Below are positions 14,391 through 20,600 of a DNA stretch of 20,600 bases, in pieces. Position 1 is the stretch's first letter. The number at the start of each line of letters is the position of its first letter. Location: NCBI GenBank assembly GCA_964343365.1, contig CAYFJI010000031.1, positions 1 to 20,600 of the forward strand, written 5' to 3'. Made by a program: the position numbers and the translations under genes. This DNA comes from CAJXWH01 sp964343365 (GTDB taxonomy: Bacteria; Pseudomonadota; Gammaproteobacteria; Arenicellales; UBA868). Below the pieces are notes generated by a model. The model made no database searches. It was given only the letters and a program-made list of their open reading frames with translations, and had not been told where the DNA came from.

Positions 14391-15563
14391 ATGACCCGTC
14401 GCCTAATTAAATTGCTTTTAATTTCAATTGTGATCGTTGGAATTGGTGGTTTTATATTTTGGCAAACTAATCGACCGAAGCCCATTTCAGTAACCGTTGT
14501 AACTGCTGATTCAGGAATCGTTGAGAAAACTGTTGCTAACACACGCGCTGGGACAATAAAAGCATGTCGCAGAGCCCAATTGTCGCCAGGAACCGCTGGC
14601 CTCATTGCTACATTAAATGTAAAAAAAGGCGATTTCGTAAAAAGGGGCGATCTATTGATGTCGTTATGGAACAATGATCTGATGGCAGAAATGGAATTGT
14701 CTCGTGCCGAATCACGATCTGCCCAAGCAAATGCAAGAGGTAGCTGTCTAACAGCGGAAGTTGCAGAAAGGGAAGCAAATCGAATGTTGAAACTTCAGAA
14801 AAGCGGTTCTGTTTCTGAAGAACGAGTCGATAGAGCTGTAACTGATGCATCAGCCCGAAGAGCAAGCTGCGACGCAGCTCTAGCAAGCGCTGCAGTTTCT
14901 TCTTCGCGCATTAATCTTATCCAAACCCGACTAGAACGAACACAATTAGTTGCACCATTCGACGGTGTCGTTGCCAACATGAAAGGTGAACTTAATGAAT
15001 ATGTAACACCTTCCTCGTCTGGGGTGGCGGGCTCCTCAGCTATTGATCTTATTGATTCTTCATGTTTTTATGTTACTGCACCAATTGATGAAGTAGATGC
15101 ACCCCGAGTCCAGCTTGGGCAGTCGGCACGAGTTACACTCGACGCTTTTGGCACCCGCGAATTTACTGGGGTTGTCAATCGAATAGCACCATTCGTAGTA
15201 GATTTATCCGCTCAAGCCAGAACTGTTGAAATCGAGGTGGAGTTAACTAATGCTGCTGATCTAAAAGAATTGCTAGCTGGCTATTCAGCGGACGTTGAAG
15301 TCATACTCGACACTCGAAATTCCAAAGTTCGAGTGCCAAGCGAGGCGGTACTTGAGGATCAATACGCTTATGTACTTATTGGAAATATTATTGAAAAGCG
15401 TGACGTTTTAATCGGTTTATCCAACTGGGGATGGACCGAAATTAAAAACGGAATTTTGTCTGGAGAACTAGTTGTAACATCCGTAGATGTTTCAGGATTA
15501 TCTGATGGAGTTATGGCAACCACGGATAATATTAACTCACGTGGAGATAGATTCTCACAATGA
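14391..15563 (+). CDS. Periplasmic adaptor (membrane fusion protein) of a MacA/HlyD-type exporter
   Basis: The 390-residue protein has one N-terminal membrane segment (about 5-24) and then the adaptor layout: lipoyl half (SPGTAGLIATLNVKKGDFVKRGD, about 65-87), a coiled-coil hairpin (about 97-182), the second lipoyl half (LERTQLVAPFDGVVA, 181-195), and beta-barrel and membrane-proximal domains. Such proteins link an inner-membrane ABC transporter to an outer-membrane channel of the TolC type; no channel gene is in the window. Four cysteines stand out: C59, C119, C160 and C225. C119 and C160 lie about 20 residues on either side of the hairpin turn near G139, so they could face each other and form a disulfide. 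The stop overlaps the ATPase start in ATGA. Confidence 0.93.
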   Translation: MTRRLIKLLLISIVIVGIGGFIFWQTNRPKPISVTVVTADSGIVEKTVANTRAGTIKACRRAQLSPGTAGLIATLNVKKGDFVKRGDLLMSLWNNDLMAEMELSRAESRSAQANARGSCLTAEVAEREANRMLKLQKSGSVSEERVDRAVTDASARRASCDAALASAAVSSSRINLIQTRLERTQLVAPFDGVVANMKGELNEYVTPSSSGVAGSSAIDLIDSSCFYVTAPIDEVDAPRVQLGQSARVTLDAFGTREFTGVVNRIAPFVVDLSAQARTVEIEVELTNAADLKELLAGYSADVEVILDTRNSKVRVPSEAVLEDQYAYVLIGNIIEKRDVLIGLSNWGWTEIKNGILSGELVVTSVDVSGLSDGVMATTDNINSRGDRFSQ

Positions 15564-16237
15564 TCCAATTCGCAAATATTTGCCGTGAATTTCAAGTTGG
15601 CGAGGAGCGTGTTAAGGCTCTGCGAAAAATTGATCTGCAAATTAATGATGGTGAGTATGTCGCTATAATGGGTCCATCTGGATCTGGAAAATCAACTATG
15701 CTTAATATTCTGGGTCTCCTTGATCATGCAGATGAAGGCAAATATTTGTTAGATGAGGAAGATACTACCTCCTTAACCGAAAAAAAGAGAGCTGCACTTC
15801 GACGGAGAAAATTTGGATTTGTATTTCAAAGCTTTCACCTAGTGCCACGAATGACGGCTGCTCAAAACGTTGAATTACCTCTTAATCTAGATGGAATCGC
15901 GCCGCGGGAACGTAAGCGCCGTGTCGGTGAAGCTTTAGAAGCAATGGGCCTTTCTGATCGTGCAAATCATAAACCGAATCAATTATCCGGAGGGCAAAGG
16001 CAACGAGTAGCCATCGCACGAGCAACAATTATGCAGCCAGGGGTGCTGCTAGCAGATGAGCCCACCGGAAACCTCGATAGCAAGTCAGGACAAGATGTTA
16101 TAAATACTCTAGAAGACCTGAATTCAAATGGTATAACACTTATAGTCATTACTCATGATCCGGCATTAGGTGATCGTGCACAACGTCGTGTTCATATGCG
16201 TGATGGCCTGATTGAAAACGACATAAACAAATTTTAA
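15560..16237 (+). CDS. ABC transporter ATPase, MacB/LolD type
   Basis: The 225-residue protein is a stand-alone nucleotide-binding subunit. Walker A is GPSGSGKST (38-46), the Q-loop is at FVFQSF (87-92), the signature LSGGQ is at 142-146, Walker B is LLADEP (163-168), and the H-loop histidine lies in VITHDP (about 200). The LPLNL and GNLDSKSGQDV segments place it in the LolD/MacB/FtsE group. It would power the two permeases that follow. The ATG overlaps the adaptor stop by 4 bases, and the next gene starts 10 bases after its stop. Confidence 0.96.
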   Translation: MIQFANICREFQVGEERVKALRKIDLQINDGEYVAIMGPSGSGKSTMLNILGLLDHADEGKYLLDEEDTTSLTEKKRAALRRRKFGFVFQSFHLVPRMTAAQNVELPLNLDGIAPRERKRRVGEALEAMGLSDRANHKPNQLSGGQRQRVAIARATIMQPGVLLADEPTGNLDSKSGQDVINTLEDLNSNGITLIVITHDPALGDRAQRRVHMRDGLIENDINKF

Positions 16238-16247
16238 CCTATTCGAT

Positions 16248-17453
16248 ATGAGAGCACGCGATAGTCTCAGTTTTAGTTTACGAGCCCTTAACGGCGCTCG
16301 TACCCGAACTTGGCTAATGCTTGTAGCATTGGCTATCGGAGTCTCCTCGGTAATACTACTAACTGCTATAGGTGATGGGGCACGGCGTTACGTAAATGAA
16401 GAATTTATGAACCTTGGAAGTAATTTACTAACCGTGATGCCTGGAAAATTGGAAACCACTGGTGGTCAACCTCCTATCCTTGCTGGGAGTTCCGTTAAAC
16501 TAACTATAGAAGATGCGCTTGCTCTGACGCGAAGCCAATCTATTCGGCGGGTAGCTCCCATAACTATAGGTGCGGCACCTGTTTCCTATCAACAACTTGA
16601 ACGTGAAGTTGACGTGATCGGATCCACCGCAAGTTTATACAACATTCGAAATCTAGAAATGAATACAGGTCGATTTTTACCTGATGGAGATGCATCCCGA
16701 GGTCAAGCCATTGTAGTCTTAGGTGCTGAGCTAAAAACAGAACTTTTCGGCAATAAAAAAGCGATTGGAGAGCGCGTGAGAATTGACAGTCAAAAGTTTC
16801 AAGTAATTGGCACATTAAAGAAAGAAGGGCCAAAAGGAATGGGGATGTCGCTCTCGGATGCAGCAATTATTCCTGTAGCCATGGCGCAAACTCTATTCAA
16901 CACTGATTCGGTCTTTCGAGTCATGGTTCAAGCAGACGGCCCAACGGCAATGGCGCGAGCTGAAAAAGCGACTATTGACATACTCCGAACAAGACATAAT
17001 GGTGTTGAGGATGTCACCGTTATTAGTGCAGATGCAATGCTTAAGACTTTTGACACAATTCTAGGAACACTCACGGTTGCAGTAGCAGGGATTGCATCTA
17101 TTTCCCTTGCTGTAGCTGGTATTCTAATCATGAATGTGATGCTGGTATCAATTAGCCAACGTACTAATGAAATAGGTCTTTTGAAAGCTATCGGCTCACC
17201 TAATTCTCAAATTCTTATCATTTTCCTACTTGAAGCAATTATGCTAGCAACGCTTGGTGCTATAGCTGGCTTGATACTCGGCTATACAATTGTTCTCACA
17301 TTTGCGACAGTCGTGCCGAGTTTTCCAATATCCGTGCCCTACTGGGCACCAATTGCAGCAACCTCTACTTCCCTCGGAACTGCATCCATATTCTGTCTAT
17401 TGCCTGCGCGACGAGCTGCACGTCTTGACCCTGTTGAAGCTCTTACAGGGTAA
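16248..17453 (+). CDS. ABC transporter permease, MacB/FtsX type (first of two)
   Basis: The 401-residue protein has the MacB architecture: a first membrane helix (about 22-42), a large periplasmic core (about 45-265, MacB_PCD) and three C-terminal helices (about 275-300, 325-350 and 365-385), ending in LPARRAARLDPVEALTG, the typical coupling-end motif. Unlike E. coli MacB it has no fused ATPase; the ATPase is the preceding gene. MacB-type permeases do not move substrate through the membrane; they use ATP hydrolysis to push periplasmic cargo outward through the adaptor and channel. It is followed after 14 bases by a second permease of nearly equal length and similar sequence, suggesting duplication and a heterodimer. 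Confidence 0.93.
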   Translation: MRARDSLSFSLRALNGARTRTWLMLVALAIGVSSVILLTAIGDGARRYVNEEFMNLGSNLLTVMPGKLETTGGQPPILAGSSVKLTIEDALALTRSQSIRRVAPITIGAAPVSYQQLEREVDVIGSTASLYNIRNLEMNTGRFLPDGDASRGQAIVVLGAELKTELFGNKKAIGERVRIDSQKFQVIGTLKKEGPKGMGMSLSDAAIIPVAMAQTLFNTDSVFRVMVQADGPTAMARAEKATIDILRTRHNGVEDVTVISADAMLKTFDTILGTLTVAVAGIASISLAVAGILIMNVMLVSISQRTNEIGLLKAIGSPNSQILIIFLLEAIMLATLGAIAGLILGYTIVLTFATVVPSFPISVPYWAPIAATSTSLGTASIFCLLPARRAARLDPVEALTG

Positions 17454-17467
17454 AGTAAGTTTTAAGT

Positions 17468-18667
17468 ATGCTCGGAATAGATTACATTCGTATGTGTTTG
17501 TCTTCAGTCTTTTCTAACCGACTTCGGAGTAGTTTGACAGGCTTGGGTATTACCGTTGGAATCGCTGCAGTTGTTCTCTTAACTTCAATCGGAGAAGGAA
17601 TTAACCGATATGTAGTAGGTGAATTTACTCAATTTGGAAGCTATATATTGTCGGTGTCACCAGGCAAATCAGGAACTTTTGGTATGTCGGGTGCCCTTGT
17701 AAACACTAACCGTCCTCTCACATTAGGCGACTCCGAGGCGATATCACGCTTAACCCAAGTAGAAGCAGTAAATCCCTATGTGGTAGGGAACGCGCCAGTC
17801 GAATATCAAGAATTTTCTCGGAGAACAAATATCTATGGTGTTGGATCTGGAATGCCGGAAGTTTGGACATTAGATACTTCGATTGGGAATTTTCTACCTG
17901 AAGATAATCAAAGAAATGCTCGCCCATTTGTTGTTCTTGGCTCAACCGTGCGTGATGAACTATTTGGAAAATCTAATCCACTAGGGAAAAAAGTTCGGAT
18001 TGATGGATCTAGTTTTCGAGTAATTGGAGTAGCAGATTCAAAAGGTAATATGATGGGTATCGACCTTGATGATACCGTCTTCATCCCGGTGTCTTGGGCC
18101 CAATCAATGTTTGATCGAGAAGGATTAATGGCAATCGATATAACATACACCCCTACTGCTAACCTTGAAAAGGTGTTAGATCGTGTGAAATCGATACTGA
18201 TTAAACGTCATGGATCTGAAGATTTTACGATCCAGTCGCAAGAAGAAATGGTATCCACTCTCGATTCTATACTCGGCGTCTTAACGTTCGCTGTGGGGGG
18301 ATTGGGAGGAATTTCTCTACTCGTTGGAGCAGTCGGTATTTTAACGATTATGACCATTGCGGTCACAGAAAGAACAAATGAGGTTGGCTTATTTAGAGCG
18401 CTGGGTGGAGGACGAGGCCAAATTCTAGCTCTTTTTCTGGGTGAAGCAATGGTTTTAGCGGCGCTAGGAGGTCTTGGAGGACTTATCATTGGTGCGGGTG
18501 GCGCCTGGTTGATCGGCGCATTAATACCTGCCCTGCCAACACACACTCCGTGGGCATTTGTTATTGCCGCAGAATTGGTGGCTACAACCATTGGTCTTAT
18601 CGCTGGCGTAGTTCCAGCTTGGAAGGCAGCTAACTTGGACCCAATCGATGCACTTCGTACCGAATAA
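17468..18667 (+). CDS. ABC transporter permease, MacB/FtsX type (second of two)
   Basis: The 399-residue protein repeats the layout of the gene before it: an N-terminal helix (about 18-40; compare ITVGIAAVVLLTSIGEG with the first copy's LAIGVSSVILLTAIGDG), a periplasmic core with PGKSGTFG and GNFLPEDNQ, and a C-terminal membrane bundle ending in VVPAWKAANLDPIDALRTE. The two share short matching blocks throughout (RYV-EF-FGS/LGS, LFG, RIDG/RIDS, FIPVSWAQ/IIPVAMAQ), so they look like diverged paralogues forming a heterodimeric permease. The last 20 bases overlap the following phosphopantetheinyl transferase gene in another frame, which implies translational coupling. Confidence 0.93.
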   Translation: MLGIDYIRMCLSSVFSNRLRSSLTGLGITVGIAAVVLLTSIGEGINRYVVGEFTQFGSYILSVSPGKSGTFGMSGALVNTNRPLTLGDSEAISRLTQVEAVNPYVVGNAPVEYQEFSRRTNIYGVGSGMPEVWTLDTSIGNFLPEDNQRNARPFVVLGSTVRDELFGKSNPLGKKVRIDGSSFRVIGVADSKGNMMGIDLDDTVFIPVSWAQSMFDREGLMAIDITYTPTANLEKVLDRVKSILIKRHGSEDFTIQSQEEMVSTLDSILGVLTFAVGGLGGISLLVGAVGILTIMTIAVTERTNEVGLFRALGGGRGQILALFLGEAMVLAALGGLGGLIIGAGGAWLIGALIPALPTHTPWAFVIAAELVATTIGLIAGVVPAWKAANLDPIDALRTE

Positions 18668-19388
18668 AGCTTCTATCTCACCAATTTGTGAAAATTCCTT
18701 ACATATTTGGACGCTGCATCTCCCTAAACAGGAAAAAAATTTATCTGAATATGATTATGTTCTCTCGCTAGAAGAGAGAAAAAAATCGGCAAGATTTAAA
18801 ACACGGGATAATCAAATATCTTATGTGCTAGCACGTGGTGGGTTACGCTTTATTTTGCAAAAATATTTAGATATTCCAGCTAACGAAATAAATTTTTCAG
18901 TTAATTTGTACGGTAAACCCAAAATTGAGTCTACGCCGGGCCCTGCGCTGGAGTTCAATCTATCTCACTCAGGAGATTATGTAATATACGCAATTACAAA
19001 AAATACTCCGGTAGGTGTTGATATAGAAAAAATTCGTCGTAGAACCTCAGAGCAATTGAAACAACTCGCGTGTCGATTTTTTTCTAAAAACGAAGCTAAC
19101 TTGATTGTAAATACTCCCCAGGCCGAAATGACACAACTGTTTTTCTCACTTTGGACTAAAAAAGAAGCATATACAAAACAGCATGGCCTTGGCCTGCGCC
19201 TTCCACTATCTAGTTTCACGGTTAGTATCAGTTCACGGCCTAAAGCAAGTTTGGTAAACCCCTCGGTCAATCTATTTTCTCTCCCGTCAAGTCATACATA
19301 TGATCTTCCTGCGCCTATAGGATACTGTGCCGCTTATTCGATAGCCGTTAACAAAAAAATGAAGGTAGAGTATTTCATTAAAACATAG
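18648..19388 (+). CDS. 4'-phosphopantetheinyl transferase, Sfp/Gsp type
   Basis: The 246-residue protein moves the phosphopantetheine arm of coenzyme A to a serine on acyl-, peptidyl- or aryl-carrier proteins. It has the two-domain length of Sfp-type enzymes rather than the roughly 125 residues of AcpS. Motifs: GKP at 89-91, FNLSHSGDYV at 103-112, GVDIE at 123-127 with magnesium ligands D125 and E127, and LWTKKEAYTK at 168-177 with E173 and K177. The ATG at 18648 lies inside the upstream permease gene (20-base overlap), and no other ATG, GTG or TTG occurs near the N-terminus. The link to an exporter suggests a carrier-protein product may be the cargo, but no synthase is in the window; the enzyme could equally serve the whole cell. 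Confidence 0.93.
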   Translation: MHFVPNKASISPICENSLHIWTLHLPKQEKNLSEYDYVLSLEERKKSARFKTRDNQISYVLARGGLRFILQKYLDIPANEINFSVNLYGKPKIESTPGPALEFNLSHSGDYVIYAITKNTPVGVDIEKIRRRTSEQLKQLACRFFSKNEANLIVNTPQAEMTQLFFSLWTKKEAYTKQHGLGLRLPLSSFTVSISSRPKASLVNPSVNLFSLPSSHTYDLPAPIGYCAAYSIAVNKKMKVEYFIKT

Positions 19389-19411
19389 TAAAGTAATTAA
19401 TGGATCAGCTT

Positions 19412-20600
19412 TTAGCTCCTTCCAAAATCATCTTCGTAACGAATGATATCATCTTCACTAAGATGGTCGCCTGCTTGAACTTCAATCAACACCAGATCTT
19501 CCGACCCCATGTTCTCCAATCTATGCAACATCTGAGGTGGAATAAAAGTTGATTCATTTTTTTTCAAAATGAATGATTTTGAATCTCGAGTAATAAACGC
19601 TTCGCCGCTTACTATAACCCAATGTTCTGATCTGCCCTTATGTGATTGTAGCGATAATCGACACTTTGGATAAACAGTAAGCCGCTTAACAAGAAATCCT
19701 TTACCAGAATCCAATAATTCATAACTACCCCAAGGTCTATAGATCTGTTTATGGTATATACGCTCGTCGCGATTTAATGCCTCTAATTTGGATACAATTT
19801 TCTGTAATTCTTCAGTTCGATCTCTCTGCATGACTAAAACAGCGTCCTTGGTTTTGACAATAACAAGATTTTCTACGCCCGCTGTAGCAATTAAACCGTT
19901 CTCAGAATGACTATAAGTATTCTCGGTTTTTACAGAGATAACATCCCCATGGGTAACATTACCATTTTGATCTTTGTCGCCCACTTCCCAGAGCGATTGC
20001 CAAGAACCCACATCGCTCCAACCAGTGTCAACGGTTACAACAATTCCATTAGTAGTTTTTTCCATTAGCGCGCAGTCAATAGAATCTTTGGGAGCCAACT
20101 CAAAATCATGTTTATTAACGCGAAGAAAATTTTCATCTAATTCAGTTTTTTCGTAAGCAGAGAGGCAAATTTGATGCATTTTAGGCTGATAAGATTTAAT
20201 CTCTTCCAGAAAATTACTGACGTCCGTCAAAAACATCCCGCTGTTCCAAAGCCATCTATCTTCGTATACATACTTCTCTGCATCTTCAATATTTGGTTTT
20301 TCAACAAACATGGAAACCTCAAAGACTTGTTCATCCAATTGGTTACCCATTTTTATATAGCCATATCCTGTCTCAGGCCGAGTTGGTTTAATGCCAAAAA
20401 CAGCAATTCTTTTATTTAACCCAATATTTTGTGCTAAACAGATAGCGCGCTCAAAACCTTTTCTATCATCGATAATGTGATCAGCTGTCCCGATCAATAC
20501 CAAGCAACTATCATCAATAGTCTTTGCTCTCAAAGCTCCCAACAATGTGGCTGGGGCGGTACCCCGTCCGGACGGCTCAAGAATAATCGATTCGTAATCA
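19412..20600 (-). CDS. manC: Mannose-1-phosphate guanylyltransferase / mannose-6-phosphate isomerase (ManC/AlgA), N-terminus missing
   Basis: The open frame continues without a stop to the right edge, so the first part (roughly 80-100 residues, including the nucleotide-binding GxGxRLWPLSR loop) is outside the window. What is seen begins with a LEPSGRGTAPATL segment near 20580-20548, then a TADHII motif, and the nucleotidyltransferase core (EKP, LWNSGMFL, DVGSWQSLWEV). The last 110 residues are the type II phosphomannose isomerase cupin: RPWGSYE, LSLQSHKGRSEHWVIVSGEA, HRLENMGSEDLVLIEVQAG and EDDIIRYEDDFGR. It turns mannose-6-phosphate into mannose-1-phosphate and GDP-mannose for capsule, O-antigen or exopolysaccharide. 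Family consensus RNTAPA and PADH read RGTAPA and TADH here. It is convergent with the transferase gene, 23 bases apart. Confidence 0.93.
   Translation of the reverse strand, partial: DYESIILEPSGRGTAPATLLGALRAKTIDDSCLVLIGTADHIIDDRKGFERAICLAQNIGLNKRIAVFGIKPTRPETGYGYIKMGNQLDEQVFEVSMFVEKPNIEDAEKYVYEDRWLWNSGMFLTDVSNFLEEIKSYQPKMHQICLSAYEKTELDENFLRVNKHDFELAPKDSIDCALMEKTTNGIVVTVDTGWSDVGSWQSLWEVGDKDQNGNVTHGDVISVKTENTYSHSENGLIATAGVENLVIVKTKDAVLVMQRDRTEELQKIVSKLEALNRDERIYHKQIYRPWGSYELLDSGKGFLVKRLTVYPKCRLSLQSHKGRSEHWVIVSGEAFITRDSKSFILKKNESTFIPPQMLHRLENMGSEDLVLIEVQAGDHLSEDDIIRYEDDFGRS

Noticed and set aside
14795..14980. Antisense open frames within the adaptor gene
   Set aside because: Low-complexity Ala/Ser/Arg-rich translations mirror the coiled-coil coding sequence; no supporting signals.
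18208..18591. Antisense open frame of 127 codons inside the second permease
   Set aside because: It is rich in Pro/Ala/Ser from reading the complementary strand of membrane-helix codons, has no ribosome binding site or recognisable motif, and the sense gene is clearly real.

Overview
The window looks like chromosomal DNA of a gammaproteobacterium with an AT-leaning genome. The evidence is the block ffh - rpsP - rimM - trmD - rplS followed by a xerD-type recombinase, all on the minus strand, together with protein sequences close to the Enterobacteria/Pseudomonas versions (for example the L19 and XerD C-terminal motifs). No rRNA, tRNA, CRISPR array, insertion sequence or phage gene was seen. 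TTG is used unusually often as a start codon.

Region 1 (1-5731) is a catabolic cluster. On the minus strand, in transcription order, lie a Rieske-type oxygenase, a carbon-nitrogen hydrolase, a cyclase/kynurenine-formamidase-like hydrolase, a CoxG-like protein, the FAD subunit of a molybdenum hydroxylase, and the N-terminus of its molybdopterin subunit, which runs off the left edge. Divergent to these, on the plus strand, is a gamma-resorcylate (2,6-dihydroxybenzoate) decarboxylase-like amidohydrolase. An inverted repeat in the divergent promoter region may be a shared operator. Together the genes suggest breakdown of a hydroxylated aromatic or N-heteroaromatic compound by hydroxylation, oxygenation, amide hydrolysis and decarboxylation. 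The substrate cannot be read from the sequence.

Region 2 (5780-12943) is mostly housekeeping. cnoX (thioredoxin plus TPR) faces xerD tail to tail. Behind xerD on the minus strand lie a 646-residue exported TPR-like protein of unknown function, then rplS, trmD, rimM, rpsP and ffh. A compound pentanucleotide repeat, three TTTTA then three GATTA, sits just upstream of ffh. About 440 bases without a gene follow (12944-13384).

Region 3 (13385-19388, plus strand) begins with a DMT/EamA transporter. After a recognisable promoter comes a tightly packed operon: a membrane-fusion adaptor, a MacB/LolD-type ATPase, two MacB/FtsX-type permeases and a Sfp-type 4'-phosphopantetheinyl transferase. This is a tripartite-type exporter coupled to carrier-protein activation.

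Region 4 (19412-20600, minus strand) is a manC/algA-type mannose-1-phosphate guanylyltransferase / mannose-6-phosphate isomerase, cut by the right edge. It makes GDP-mannose for surface polysaccharide.
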